DNA of 64,000 bases from Stenotrophomonas sp. ISL-67 (GCF_018612915.1 NZ_JAGGRL010000001.1:1-64000), one strand, 5' to 3'. Shown: positions 32,122-42,837, numbered from the stretch's first letter. A program made the numbers and translations. Notes: generated by a model from the letters alone, not told the origin.

Positions 32122-33147
32122 TCAATCCCAGCCGGACAACACCAGCTTGCCGGTGACCCCGCCACCTTCAAGCAGGCGATGGGCCTGCCGCAGGTTGGCA
32201 GCATTGATGCTGCCCAGCGAGGTATGCGCGGTGCTGCGCAGTTCACCGGCGTCGACCAGGCTGGCCACCCGGCTGAGGATGCGGTGTTGCTCAATCATGT
32301 CCGCCGTCTGGAACCGCGAACGCGCGAACATGAATTCCCAATGGATGCCGATGCACTTGGCCTTGTAGGGGTCGCCGATGCGCAGCGGCCCGCGCGGCTC
32401 CACGATGAGGCCAACATGCCCCTGCGGTGCCAGCAGCTCGCCCAGCACTTCCCAGTAGTAGTCGGTGTCGGCCAGGTTCAGCGCCACCTCGACCTGGGCG
32501 ATGTCCAGCGCCTGCAACTGGGCCGGCAGGGGTTGGCGGTGATCGACCACATGATCGGCACCCATCCGGCGACACCATTCCGCCGAGTCCTCGCGCGAGG
32601 CGGTGGCCACTACGGTGAAGCCGGCATGGCGTGCCAATTGAATCGCCATGGAACCCACGCCACCGGCGCCGCCGATGACCAGCAGGGTCTGGCCAAGGTG
32701 GCGACGATCGTCGAAATGCAGCGGCATGCGCTCGAACAGCAGCTCCCATGCGGTCAGCACCGTCAGCGGCAGGGCGGCGGCCTCGGCGAAATCGAGCGTG
32801 GCCGGCTTGCGTCCCACCAGGCGTTCATCGACCCATTGCCGCTGCGCATTGCTGCCGGATCGGGTCACATCGCCGGCGTAATACACCTCATCACCGGGCG
32901 AGAACGCGGTCACCTGCGGGCCCACGGCCTCGACAATCCCGGAAGCGTCATAGCCCAGGATGCGCGGCGGCGACACTTCGCCCGCGCGTGGCGCGCGTTG
33001 CTTGGCATCGACCGGATTGACGGAAACGGCCTGTACACGCACCAGCAGGTCGGTTCCCTGCGGCGCGCCCGGTTCTGGCAACTCAAGGTCACGCAGTGAA
33101 TCGGGGTCGTCGATGGGCAGGTAGTGAGTGAGGCCTACGGCTTTCAT
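32122..33147 (-). CDS. Zinc-type alcohol dehydrogenase-like / quinone oxidoreductase
   Basis: The 341-residue medium-chain dehydrogenase starts MKAVGLTHYLPIDDPDSLRD, with AGGAG five bases upstream. It has an NAD(P)-binding LLVIGGAGGVGSMAIQLARH (about residues 151-170) and ILGYDASGIVEAVGP, but not the cysteine cluster of structural zinc. It belongs to the ZADH-like quinone oxidoreductases that reduce enones or quinones; the substrate is unknown. Confidence 0.85.
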   Translation of the reverse strand: MKAVGLTHYLPIDDPDSLRDLELPEPGAPQGTDLLVRVQAVSVNPVDAKQRAPRAGEVSPPRILGYDASGIVEAVGPQVTAFSPGDEVYYAGDVTRSGSNAQRQWVDERLVGRKPATLDFAEAAALPLTVLTAWELLFERMPLHFDDRRHLGQTLLVIGGAGGVGSMAIQLARHAGFTVVATASREDSAEWCRRMGADHVVDHRQPLPAQLQALDIAQVEVALNLADTDYYWEVLGELLAPQGHVGLIVEPRGPLRIGDPYKAKCIGIHWEFMFARSRFQTADMIEQHRILSRVASLVDAGELRSTAHTSLGSINAANLRQAHRLLEGGGVTGKLVLSGWD

Positions 33148-33371
33148 GGCGGCTCCTGTGGAGGTGAACACCTTCATCATAAGGTCGCTTCTGAACCTGT
33201 TCTGCAGCTGAATAACGGCCTGCGACAAACTGCATCAAATACTGTGGCGAAGCCTTGGAAACTCTGGGAAAGTGCCGAAAACCCTTGTCATTGTTGGGTC
33301 TTGCGGAAGTTCACCAACCTGTATAGGGTTCGTCCAGCTGGACCCGGTGGAGGTCTGGTCGCCGATTTCAC

Positions 33372-33392
33372 ATGTTACGTGACCGTTAACAT
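33372..33392. promoter_or_regulatory. Inverted repeat before ompA (candidate operator)
   Basis: ATGTTA (33372-33377) and TAACAT (33387-33392) are exact complements separated by nine bases. The right arm overlaps the candidate -35 box TTAACA. This arrangement suits a dimeric repressor or activator, not identified. Confidence 0.35.
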
Positions 33393-33416
33393 CGCCTTCA
33401 CTCGCCTGAGCATAAT
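33386..33416 (+). promoter_or_regulatory. Candidate ompA promoter
   Basis: TTAACA (33386-33391) and CATAAT (33411-33416) are each one or two bases from consensus, with a long 19-bp spacer. It is the best match within 200 nt of ompA. Confidence 0.4.
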
Positions 33417-33517
33417 GTTCGCGGCGGTGGCGTGCTGAATCGGCAGTCTTAAACGACGCAGTAGTGCTGGCCCATGCCTCTACCGGTTTCATACCCCCGA
33501 AATAGGAGCTGTATTAC

Positions 33518-34603
33518 ATGAACAAGAAGATCCTCACTGCCGCGCTGCTGGGCGGCCTGGCCATGGCCCAGGCAGCTTCGGCGCAGGAGTTCGATGACCG
33601 CTGGTACCTGACCGGTTCTGCCGGCTTCAACTTCCAGGATAGCGACCGTCTGACCAACGACGCTCCGTTCGTTACCCTGGGTCTCGGTAAGTTCATCAGC
33701 CCCAACTGGTCGCTGGACGGCGAGCTGAACTACCAGAACCCGAACTTCGACGCCAACCAGGACCTGAACTGGAGCCAGTACGGCGCGTCGATCGACCTGC
33801 GTCGCCACTTCATCCAGGAAGGCCGTGGCTGGAACCCGTACATCGTCGGCGGCCTGGGCTACCAGAAGTCCGAAGAAGAGTTCGACAACAACCCGTCGCC
33901 GAACAGCCCCGGTGAGCGCAAGGACGGCAACTTCGCCGCCAAGCTCGGCGTCGGCCTGCAGACCACCTTCGAAAAGCGCGTTGCCGTGCGTGCCGAAGTG
34001 GCCTACCGCGGTGATTTCGACGACAAGAGCTACCACGCTCCGGACGAAAGCTGGTTCGGCGACGTGCTGGCCTCGGTCGGCGTCGTGATCCCGCTGGGCC
34101 CGCCGCCGGCTGCCCCGGTCGTTGCTCCGCCGCCGGTTGCCCCGAGCTGCGCAGACCTGGATGACGACGGTGACGGCGTCAACAACTGCGACGACAAGTG
34201 CCCGGATTCGCAGCCGGGTCAGACCATCGGTCCGGACGGTTGCCCGGTGCCGGTCTCCATCGACCTGAAGGGCGTCAACTTCGACTTCGACAAGTCGAAC
34301 CTGCGTCCGGACGCCGTGGCGATCCTGCAGGAAGCCTCGCAGATCCTGGTCCGTTACCCGGATATCCGCGTCGAAGTCGCTGGCCACACCGACCTGTGCG
34401 GCAAGGACGACTACAACCAGAAGCTGTCCGAGCGTCGTGCGACCGCCGTGTACAACTATCTGACCCAGAACGGCGTGGATGCTGGCCGTCTGGCCGGTCC
34501 GATCGGTTATGGCGAGAGCCGTCCGCTGGAGCAGACCCCGCAGACCTTCCCGGCCTGCAAGAGCGAGAAGAACCGTCGTACCGAGCTGAACGTCCAGAAC
34601 TAA
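33518..34603 (+). CDS. ompA: OmpA family outer membrane protein
   Basis: The 361-residue protein has a signal peptide (residues 1-22, ending QAASA), an eight-strand beta-barrel-like N-terminal domain, and a proline-rich hinge near residue 195. A calcium-binding DLDDDGDGVNNCDDKCPDS segment follows, then a peptidoglycan-binding OmpA C-terminal domain (NFDFDKSNLRPDA; VAGHTDLCGKDDYNQKLSER). The last 20 residues have a cysteine pairing with CGKDD. It anchors the outer membrane to the cell wall. AGGAG lies nine bases upstream. Confidence 0.95.
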   Translation: MNKKILTAALLGGLAMAQAASAQEFDDRWYLTGSAGFNFQDSDRLTNDAPFVTLGLGKFISPNWSLDGELNYQNPNFDANQDLNWSQYGASIDLRRHFIQEGRGWNPYIVGGLGYQKSEEEFDNNPSPNSPGERKDGNFAAKLGVGLQTTFEKRVAVRAEVAYRGDFDDKSYHAPDESWFGDVLASVGVVIPLGPPPAAPVVAPPPVAPSCADLDDDGDGVNNCDDKCPDSQPGQTIGPDGCPVPVSIDLKGVNFDFDKSNLRPDAVAILQEASQILVRYPDIRVEVAGHTDLCGKDDYNQKLSERRATAVYNYLTQNGVDAGRLAGPIGYGESRPLEQTPQTFPACKSEKNRRTELNVQN

Positions 34604-34630
34604 GCCGTCTGGTAGTACAGCCTCAGAACG

Positions 34631-34660
34631 GGGCCCGGCATTGCCGGGCCCTGTTTTTTT
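34631..34660 (+). terminator. Terminator of ompA
   Basis: GGGCCCGGC (34631-34639) pairs with GCCGGGCCC (34643-34651) over ATT, followed by TG and seven T. Confidence 0.92.
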
Positions 34661-34783
34661 GTGCCTTCTGTCCGAAATCGGCAATAAATCCAACAAGTTG
34701 CCGTATTCATTGAATGTGGGATCTTGAAAGCCGTTGTGGCGCTGTTAAACTCGGCGCGTCGACCTCTTTCCTGGATGCATCCC

Positions 34784-35296
34784 ATGCTGCGTATTGCACT
34801 GGCCGCCGCGCTTGGCCTGGCCCTGGTTCCCACCGCCTACGCAGCCGTGGATTGCTCCGCTTCGGCCACCAGCGTCAAGCCGCTGCCGTTGCCGGCCACC
34901 GCGATCGCCCCGGTCGCGTCCGAGCTGTACATCCGCAATGTGCAGCTGGGCATGCCTGCGGGCGTGCTGACCTCCAATTTCGACCAGCAGCAGTCGCTCG
35001 ACCGCGTGCTGCAGCGCCTGCGCATCGACGGCTGCCAGAACATCGCCAAGGCGATGCCGGGCACCCCGGCGATCAAGCCCAACGATCCTGCCGCGTACAA
35101 GCCGCAAACCGAGTTCGACAACACGCCGTGGCGTTTCGACATGAGCCAGAACGGCAAGCGCATGACGGCCGATGAGTTCGACGCCTGGATGAAGTCGCGC
35201 GGCGTGCGCGTGGTCAAGGCGCGTCCGGCAGCGGCTGCTGCACCGGCGCCTGCCGCCGAAGCACCGGCTGAAACCAAGCCGGGCGGCAAGAAGTAA
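34784..35296 (+). CDS. Exported protein with KRMTADEFDAWMK motif (a)
   Basis: The 170-residue protein has a signal peptide (MLRIALAAALGLALVPTAYA) and two cysteines (near residues 24 and 87). A C-terminal segment WRFDMSQNGKRMTADEFDAW is followed by an Ala/Pro-rich and lysine tail. Residues 125-137 (KRMTADEFDAWMK) are identical in the lipoprotein gene at 36212. An upstream ATG at 34775 is possible. I know no function. It is 19 nt before the pseudouridine synthase gene. Confidence 0.75.
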   Translation: MLRIALAAALGLALVPTAYAAVDCSASATSVKPLPLPATAIAPVASELYIRNVQLGMPAGVLTSNFDQQQSLDRVLQRLRIDGCQNIAKAMPGTPAIKPNDPAAYKPQTEFDNTPWRFDMSQNGKRMTADEFDAWMKSRGVRVVKARPAAAAAPAPAAEAPAETKPGGKK

Positions 35297-35315
35297 GCAA
35301 CGCGCGCGGCGCCCG

Positions 35316-36155
35316 ATGAGTACCCGTCGCCCCCCAGCCGCGCCATCCACTCGACCACGCCGCGATCCGCGGCGTGCGTCTGCTGCCGCCAAACCCGCTG
35401 GCCAAGCTGCCGATGCGCCGCGCCATGGGCTGGCGCGCGTGCTGTCCAAGGCCGGCCTATGCTCACGCACCGAAGCCGCGCGCTGGATCGGCGAAGGCCG
35501 GGTCACGGTCGACGGCCGCACCATCAACAACCCCGAATTCCCGATCATCGACGGCCGCCACGTGGTGCGCGTCGATGGCCAGCCGCTGGATGCACCGCGG
35601 CGCCTGCATATCGTGCTCAACAAGCCGCGCGGCCTGGTCACCACCGCGCAGGATGAGCGCGGCCGCGACACGGTGTACCGGTGTTTCGATGGCGCCGGCT
35701 TGCCGTGGCTGGCCCCGGTCGGGCGACTGGACAAAGCCAGCGAAGGGCTGTTGTTGTTCAGCAACGACCCGCAGTGGGCTGCACACCTGACTGACCCGGT
35801 CACCGGGCCGGACAAGACCTATCACGTGCAGATCGACGCCATTCCCGATGCCGCGCAGCTGGCCGCGCTGTGCGCCGGCGTGGACGACGCAGGCGAATTC
35901 CTGCGTGCCCGCCAGGCACGCCTGCTGCGCAGCGGCGACAAGACCGCCTGGCTCGAAGTGGTGCTGGAAGAAGGGCGCAACCGCCACATCCGCCGGTTGC
36001 TGGCCGCGTTCGACATCAACGTGCTGCGCCTGGTGCGCGTGGCCATTGGCCGCTTGCCACTGGGCACGCTGGCCAAGGGTGCCTGGCGCGAACTGGAGCC
36101 GCACGAACTGAACCTGCTGACCGCCACGGCCGACGCGGCCGCGGCCGATACCTGA
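35316..36155 (+). CDS. Pseudouridine synthase, RsuA/RluB/RluE family
   Basis: The 279-residue protein has an Arg/Pro-rich N-terminal tail, an S4 RNA-binding domain (about residues 38-90), and the catalytic motif PVGRLDKASEGLLLFSND with the nucleophilic Asp. LEEGRNRHIRRLLAAF follows near residue 210, typical of this family. It isomerises a uridine in rRNA. The exact target (23S or 16S) cannot be read from the sequence. It lies between the two KRMTADEFDAWMK genes. Confidence 0.9.
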   Translation: MSTRRPPAAPSTRPRRDPRRASAAAKPAGQAADAPRHGLARVLSKAGLCSRTEAARWIGEGRVTVDGRTINNPEFPIIDGRHVVRVDGQPLDAPRRLHIVLNKPRGLVTTAQDERGRDTVYRCFDGAGLPWLAPVGRLDKASEGLLLFSNDPQWAAHLTDPVTGPDKTYHVQIDAIPDAAQLAALCAGVDDAGEFLRARQARLLRSGDKTAWLEVVLEEGRNRHIRRLLAAFDINVLRLVRVAIGRLPLGTLAKGAWRELEPHELNLLTATADAAAADT

Positions 36156-36211
36156 GACTGGGCAAGGGATGGCCTGCTACCGAGATTTCGTCCACTACCG
36201 GGAGTAATGCC

Positions 36212-36553
36212 ATGCACGCCCACCCGTTCCCCCGTTCCCTCCTGCGCACGGCCTGGCTGCTGCTGCCGGCCGCATTGCTCAGCGCCTGCGGTGGCCATAA
36301 GGAGGTCGCGAAGTCGACCCCGCCGGTGACCGACAAGGTCGTGGAAATCAAGCCGGCCGAGCGCGATGGGCGCGGCGCCTATCGCTTTCATATGACCAAC
36401 GGCGAAAAGCGCATGACCGCCGACGAGTTCGACGCGTGGATGAAGGCCAACGGCATCCGCGTGGCCAAGGGCAATCCCAATGCAGCGCCTGCGGCCAAGC
36501 CGGTGGTGGTGGCGAGCAAGGGCGAGGCGAAGGGCAAGAAGAAAAAGAAATGA
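36212..36553 (+). CDS. Small lipoprotein with KRMTADEFDAWMK motif (b)
   Basis: The 113-residue product has a lipoprotein signal (LLPAALLSACGG, Cys near residue 29) and AYRFHMTNGEKRMTADEFDA, then an Ala-rich stretch and a run of lysines at the C-terminus. Residues 66-78 are identical to residues 125-137 of the exported protein at 34784. GGGAG precedes the ATG by about nine bases. Function unknown; probably in the periplasm on a membrane anchor. Confidence 0.75.
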   Translation: MHAHPFPRSLLRTAWLLLPAALLSACGGHKEVAKSTPPVTDKVVEIKPAERDGRGAYRFHMTNGEKRMTADEFDAWMKANGIRVAKGNPNAAPAAKPVVVASKGEAKGKKKKK

Positions 36554-36570
36554 CGCGCGGCGCGCGTCAT
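36537..36570 (-). terminator. Probable terminator of kbl using a lysine-codon tract
   Basis: ATGACGCGC (36550-36558) pairs with GCGCGTCAT (36562-36570). On the minus strand the stem is followed by the complement of 36537-36549, a T-rich tract. That tract codes for the lysine tail of the convergent lipoprotein gene. A SMAG unit lies between this hairpin and the kbl stop. Confidence 0.55.
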
Positions 36571-36595
36571 TCCGGATGTTGCATCGTGAACGTCA

Positions 36596-36617
36596 GCGGG
36601 GCAGAGCCCCGCTCTAC
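36596..36617 (-). repeat. GTAG palindrome, GCGGGG core
   Basis: GCGGGGC-AGA-GCCCCGC then TCTAC (minus-strand GTAG). With flanks it is 32 nt (36588-36619) identical to 58703-58734 in reverse. Confidence 0.8.
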
Positions 36618-37825
36618 GCTTTGATGACGCCCAGCTCAAGGCCGATGCGGGTGAACGCATCAATCGCGCGGTCCAGGTGCTGGCGGGTGTGTGCGGCGCT
36701 GATCTGGGTGCGGATGCGCGCCTGCCCCTTGGGGACGACCGGGAAGAAGAAGCCGATCGCGTAGATGCCTTCCTCGAGCAGGCGTTCGGCGAACTTCTGC
36801 GCCAGCGGCGCGTCGTACAGCATCACCGGGCTGATCGGGTGCACGCCCGGCTTCACGTCGAATCCGGCAGCGGTCATCTTTTCGCGGAAGTAGGCGGTGT
36901 TGTTGGCCAGCGTGGTGCGCAGGTCGTCGGCGCTGGCCAGCATGTCGAACGCCTTGATGCCGGCGGCGACCACGTGCGGCGGCAGCGAGTTGGAGAACAG
37001 GTACGGGCGCGAGCGCTGGCGCAGCAGCTCGATCACTTCGGCGCTGGCGGTGGTGAAGCCACCCAGCGCGCCGCCCATCGCCTTGCCCAGGGTGCCGGTG
37101 ATGATGTCGATCCGGTCCAGCACGCCCTTGACCTCGGCCGAGCCGCGGCCGGTGGCGCCGAGGAAGCCGGTGGCATGGCATTCGTCGATATGCACCAGCG
37201 CGTTGTACTTCTTCGCCAGCGCCGTGATCTCGTCCAGCGGGGCGATGAAGCCATCCATCGAGAACACGCCGTCGGTGGTGATCAGCTTGGTGCGGCAGCC
37301 GGCAGCATCGGCCGCCTGCAGCTGGGCTTCCAGGTCGGCCATGTCGCAGTTGGCGTAGCGGAAGCGCTTGGCCTTGCACAGGCGCACGCCGTCGATGATC
37401 GAGGCGTGGTTGAGCGCGTCGGAAATGATCGCGTCGTTCTCGCCCAGCAGCGGTTCGAACAGGCCGCCGTTGGCGTCGAAGCAGGCGGCGTACAGGATGG
37501 TGTCCTGCTTGCCGAAGAAGCCGGCGATCTGCTGCTCCAGCTGCTTGTGCAGGTCCTGGGTGCCGCAGATGAAGCGCACCGACGCCATGCCGAAGCCATG
37601 GCTGTCCAGCGCGTCCTTGGCGGCCTGGATCAGGTCCGGGTGGTCGGCCAGGCCCAGGTAGTTGTTGGCGCAGAAGTTCAGCACCGTGCGGCCGTCGTCC
37701 AGGGTGATCTCGGCCGACTGCGGGCTGGTGATGATGCGCTCGGACTTGAACAGGCCCTGGGCGCGGATCGCCTCCAGTTCTTCAACGTAGTGCTGGGTGA
37801 GCGGGGCGGTCTGGGCGTTGGTCAT
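36614..37825 (-). CDS. kbl: 2-amino-3-ketobutyrate CoA ligase (glycine C-acetyltransferase)
   Basis: The 403-residue PLP enzyme starts [20 protein letters not shown] and has the alpha-oxoamine synthase pattern: [32 protein letters not shown] and [14 protein letters not shown] with the PLP lysine. It splits 2-amino-3-ketobutyrate, made by Tdh, into glycine and acetyl-CoA. Its partner tdh is at 38850-39887 on the same strand, separated by an oppositely oriented porin gene. Confidence 0.95.
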   Translation of the reverse strand: MTNAQTAPLTQHYVEELEAIRAQGLFKSERIITSPQSAEITLDDGRTVLNFCANNYLGLADHPDLIQAAKDALDSHGFGMASVRFICGTQDLHKQLEQQIAGFFGKQDTILYAACFDANGGLFEPLLGENDAIISDALNHASIIDGVRLCKAKRFRYANCDMADLEAQLQAADAAGCRTKLITTDGVFSMDGFIAPLDEITALAKKYNALVHIDECHATGFLGATGRGSAEVKGVLDRIDIITGTLGKAMGGALGGFTTASAEVIELLRQRSRPYLFSNSLPPHVVAAGIKAFDMLASADDLRTTLANNTAYFREKMTAAGFDVKPGVHPISPVMLYDAPLAQKFAERLLEEGIYAIGFFFPVVPKGQARIRTQISAAHTRQHLDRAIDAFTRIGLELGVIKA

Positions 37826-38015
37826 GGCAGGCGGTCATCGGCACGGGAAAACCGGGATTTTACCCGTCGCGGCCGGCCGCAGGGCGCCCCTGCGAGCGGC
37901 GGGCCATTACGGGGCACGGAAACGGTTGCGCATGAGATTGTTGCATCGCAATATCAATCAGGTTAAAAAACCGTAAAACCCGCGTTGCATCCACCCCCAC
38001 GTCCGGAGACCCCGC

Positions 38016-38717
38016 ATGAACCACGCCACGCGCTGTACCGCCGCCGCTGTGCTCTGCGCCGCCCTGCTTGCCCCGTTTGCCGCCAGCGCCCAGGACGAGG
38101 CCGAATCGCCGTTCAGCTGGAACGTCACCGGCGTATCCGACTACGTGTTCCGGGGCGTTTCCCAGACCGACGAAGATCCAACCCTGCAGGCCGGCTTCAC
38201 CTATACCTCGCCCGTGGGCCTGTACGCCGGTGTCTGGGGCTCGGGCGTGGATTTCGGCGACGGCGGGCCGGATGCCGAAGTCGATTACTTCATCGGCTAT
38301 GGCGTGGACGTCACCGACAGCGTCAACGTCGACGTGATGCTCAACCACTACAGCTACCCCGGTTCCAGCGAACTGGCCTACACCGAGCTGATCACCAAGA
38401 CGAGCTTCGCCGAGCACTACAACGTGACCGTGGCCTACACCAACGATGTCTGGAACACCGACACCGATGGCTGGTACTTCGCCGCCGGCACCGAGTGGGC
38501 GCTTCCGCAGGACTTCGTGCTGACCGCCAACGTTGGCCGCAACACGTTCAAGGATGAGGTCGCCAAGGATTACACCGACTGGAACATCGGCGTGAACCGC
38601 ACCTGGGGCCTGTTCACGCTGGGCCTGGGCTACTACGGCACCGACGGCAACGGCCGCGACAACAGCGGCAAGCTGGCCGACAACCGCGTCGTTTTCACCG
38701 TCGCGGTAGGGCAATAA
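38016..38717 (+). CDS. TorF family putative porin
   Basis: The 233-residue protein has a signal peptide (residues 1-25, ending AASA) and the conserved start of this family, FSWNVTGVSDYVFRGVSQTD, then alternating beta-strand segments and a C-terminal aromatic-poor strand NRVVFTVAVGQ. It is predicted to be an outer-membrane beta-barrel; substrate unknown. CCGGAG lies 8-9 nt before the ATG. It splits kbl from tdh. Confidence 0.85.
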   Translation: MNHATRCTAAAVLCAALLAPFAASAQDEAESPFSWNVTGVSDYVFRGVSQTDEDPTLQAGFTYTSPVGLYAGVWGSGVDFGDGGPDAEVDYFIGYGVDVTDSVNVDVMLNHYSYPGSSELAYTELITKTSFAEHYNVTVAYTNDVWNTDTDGWYFAAGTEWALPQDFVLTANVGRNTFKDEVAKDYTDWNIGVNRTWGLFTLGLGYYGTDGNGRDNSGKLADNRVVFTVAVGQ

Positions 38718-38774
38718 GCGGCGCTCGCGCCGCTTCTGCCCACGCATTCCACCTTAACCCCGCGCCGTTGGCGC

Positions 38775-38797
38775 GCCCCCTTCAACAAGAAGGGGGC
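38775..38797. other. Hairpin after the porin gene
   Basis: GCCCCCTTC (38775-38783) pairs with GAAGGGGGC (38789-38797) over AACAA, 58 nt after the porin stop. TCTCC follows, so any terminator function is weak. Confidence 0.45.
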
Positions 38798-38823
38798 TCT
38801 CCTCCAGGCAGTGCCGGAACGAA

Positions 38824-38846
38824 GAAGGCGCCCAATGGGCGCCTTC
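38824..38846. terminator. Bidirectional terminator, porin / tdh
   Basis: A perfect 10-bp stem (38824-38833 with 38837-38846, GAAGGCGCCC) lies four bases after the tdh stop. Pyrimidine-rich tracts flank it on both sides, so it may stop both convergent transcripts. Confidence 0.7.
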
Positions 38847-38849
38847 TCT

Positions 38850-39887
38850 TTAATTCCAGCTCAGGACCACCTTGCCCGCCTTGCCCTGTTCCATCAGGTC
38901 GAAGCCCTTCTGGAACTCGTCGATCGGCAACTGGTGGGTCATCACCTTGCCGAGCGGGAAGCCGGACAGCACCAGCTGGGTCATCTTGTACCAGGTCTCG
39001 TACATCTTGCGGCCGTAGATGCCCTGCACGGTCAGGCCCTTGAAGATGATCTTGTCCCAGTCGCAGCCGGCGCCGCGCGGCATGATCCCGAGCATGGCGA
39101 TCTTGCCGCCGTGGTACATGCAGTCGAGCATGTCGTTGAACGCGCGCGGGTTGCCGCTCATTTCCAGGCCCACGTCGAAGCCCTCCATGTGCAGTTCCTT
39201 CATCACGTCCTTCAGCGAGGTGTTGGCCACGTTGACCACGCGGGTGGCGCCCATGTCGGCGGCCAGCTTCAGGCGGAAGTCGTTGACGTCGGTCACCACC
39301 ACGTTGCGCGCACCGATGTGCTTGCAGATGCCGGCGGCGATGATGCCGATCGGACCGGCACCGGTGATCAGCACGTCTTCGCCGATGACGTCGAATTCCA
39401 GCGCGCAGTGCGCGGCATTGCCGTACGGGTCGAAGAAGGCGGCCAGTTCCGACGGGATCTGGTCGGGGATCGGCCACAGGTTGCTGGCCGGCATCACCAT
39501 GTATTCGGCGAAGGCGCCGTTGACGTTGACGCCGATGCCCACGGTGTTCGGGCAGAGGTGCGGACGGCCGCCACGGCAATTGCGGCAGTGGCCGCACACG
39601 ATGTGGCCTTCGGCCGACACGCGCTGGCCGATCTCGTAACCGGTCACGCCCGGGCCGATGCCGGCAATGCGGCCGACGAACTCATGGCCGATGGTCAGGC
39701 CCGGCTTGATCGTGCGCTGGCTCCATTCGTCCCACAGGTAGATGTGGAGGTCGGTACCGCAGATGGCGGTCTTTTCCAGCTTGATCAGGACCTCGTTCGG
39801 GCCCGGCACCGGCACCGGCACTTCTTCGAGCCAGATGCCCTTGGCGGCTTCGCGCTTGACCAGGGCCTTCATTGTTTGCTGCGCCAT
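38850..39887 (-). CDS. tdh: L-threonine 3-dehydrogenase
   Basis: The 345-residue zinc dehydrogenase has the catalytic zinc site ([33 protein letters not shown]), the structural zinc cluster [15 protein letters not shown] and an NAD-binding [20 protein letters not shown] segment. It oxidises threonine to 2-amino-3-ketobutyrate for Kbl. An ATG five codons in (39872) aligns with the E. coli start and is an alternative. Confidence 0.95.
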   Translation of the reverse strand: MAQQTMKALVKREAAKGIWLEEVPVPVPGPNEVLIKLEKTAICGTDLHIYLWDEWSQRTIKPGLTIGHEFVGRIAGIGPGVTGYEIGQRVSAEGHIVCGHCRNCRGGRPHLCPNTVGIGVNVNGAFAEYMVMPASNLWPIPDQIPSELAAFFDPYGNAAHCALEFDVIGEDVLITGAGPIGIIAAGICKHIGARNVVVTDVNDFRLKLAADMGATRVVNVANTSLKDVMKELHMEGFDVGLEMSGNPRAFNDMLDCMYHGGKIAMLGIMPRGAGCDWDKIIFKGLTVQGIYGRKMYETWYKMTQLVLSGFPLGKVMTHQLPIDEFQKGFDLMEQGKAGKVVLSWN

Positions 39888-39966
39888 CGGGGTGGAACTC
39901 GTCTGGGGGAAAGCGGAATTATAGGGCCCGCGGGGAGTTTTCCATGTTGCGGTGCCGTACCTGCCG

Positions 39967-39988
39967 GTAGCGCCGGCCGTTGGCCGGC
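39967..39988 (+). repeat. GTAG palindrome (SMAG/REP type)
   Basis: GTAGCGCCGGCCGTTGGCCGGC-type unit in the divergent tdh/peptidase spacer, identical in sequence to 40241-40262. Confidence 0.85.
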
Positions 39989-40020
39989 TGCTCTTCGTTC
40001 AGGGGTCATGAACGCCTGAC

Positions 40021-40176
40021 GGTTGGCTTCGGTGGGTCTAAACGTCGGACGGATGGCGTTGATCGGGTGGAACGCGGTTTTGGACGCTTGTGCCGCGCTG
40101 CGCGCGGTTTCCGGCCAACGGCCGGGGCTACGAACCGTTACGGGCCCATCGGGATCGGGATCAATCAACCATGGGC
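40021..40176 (+). repeat. Dispersed ~157-nt repeat, copy B
   Basis: Matches the minus strand of 18525-18681 over its length, and contains a GTAG palindrome (minus orientation, 40110-40131). Most differences lie outside the palindrome and the GCCGCGCTGCGCGCGGT block. Confidence 0.75.
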
Positions 40177-40220
40177 CCATCGGATCGGGATCAATCGACC
40201 GTTGGCCCATTGGGATGTGG
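40142..40220 (+). repeat. Near-tandem ~31-nt repeat
   Basis: Units begin GGGCCCATCGG at 40142 and 40173 and GGCCCATTGGG near 40204, and share GATCGGGATCAATC. The first two are 31 nt each; the third is partial. Copy A at 18.5 kb has only one unit, so expansion occurred here. Confidence 0.7.
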
Positions 40221-40240
40221 ATCCGCTGGCGTCCATCCCG

Positions 40241-40262
40241 GTAGCGCCGGCCGTTGGCCGGC
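40241..40262 (+). repeat. GTAG palindrome (SMAG/REP type)
   Basis: GTAG-headed unit 75 nt before the peptidase start, with the standard core. Confidence 0.85.
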
Positions 40263-40336
40263 CCTCGTGACTTCCGGGGGGGCGGGGGGCGTCGGGTTGC
40301 CGGTACACTCGGCGGTTCTTTCACCAGGGGCCGCTC

Positions 40337-42499
<2,163 letters not shown>

Positions 42500-42515
42500 G
42501 GCGCGGTTCCTGATT

Positions 42516-42537
42516 GCCGGCCATCGGCCGGCGCTAC
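42516..42537 (-). repeat. GTAG palindrome (SMAG/REP type)
   Basis: GCCGGCCATCGGCCGGCGCTAC, with an AT loop in place of AA. It lies 17 nt after the peptidase stop. Confidence 0.85.
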
Positions 42538-42545
42538 CGTTAACG

Positions 42546-42574
42546 AACCCCGCGGCAATGCTGCGGGGTTTTTT
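42546..42574 (+). terminator. Terminator of the S46 peptidase gene
   Basis: An 11-bp stem with one G-U pair (42546-42556 with 42560-42570) over AAT, then a T-run to 42574. Confidence 0.88.
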
Positions 42575-42625
42575 GTAGGCTCATCTCTCATCTGAGGGGA
42601 GCGCCCGCTGCAGCAGACGCAGCTG

Positions 42626-42837
42626 CCGGTGGATCGAGCGCCGGGCCCCATACCCTTTCCGGCGAATGTCCCCCGGCGTCGCCCTGACTCCCGCTTTTCC
42701 GTCGCGAACCGCAAGCCGAGCCCCGTCGCGGCCGGTAGGTCCCTGGCAAAGTAAAGGAGGAGGGGGCGGCCGCAGGCCGACGCCGGGGGACATTTGCATA
42801 GGGGCCTGCCGGCCGCGGCGGGGCCCCACACGCTCGC
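42626..42837 (-). repeat. Large modular repeat, copy 2
   Basis: Minus-strand counterpart of 24739-25008. It has the end module (GGTGGATCGAGCGCC... to GGCGTC) joined directly to GGCTTGCGGTTCGCGA and CTCCTCCTTTACTTTGCC modules. The extra inverted segment seen at 24.9 kb is missing here. Confidence 0.8.

Larger units (their letters stand above)
33148..33517. other. ompA upstream region
   Basis: A 370-base gap between divergent genes. It has a 12-bp palindrome GTCCAGCTGGAC (33332-33343), an inverted repeat ATGTTA-N9-TAACAT (33372-33392) and a candidate promoter (33386-33416). The spacing gives ompA a leader of roughly 95 nt. AT content is higher than in the neighbouring genes. Confidence 0.55.
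39888..40336. other. tdh to S46 peptidase intergenic repeat region
   Basis: The 449-base divergent spacer holds GTAG palindromes (39967, 40110, 40241), a dispersed repeat (40021-40176) and a near-tandem ~31-nt repeat (40142-40220). No coding sequence is supported. Promoters for the flanking genes were not identified. Confidence 0.6.

Noticed and set aside
40142-40220. Possible CRISPR-like array (31-nt units)
   Set aside because: Units are contiguous with no spacers between them, only two to three copies exist, and one unit also occurs singly at 18.5 kb. It is a tandem duplication.
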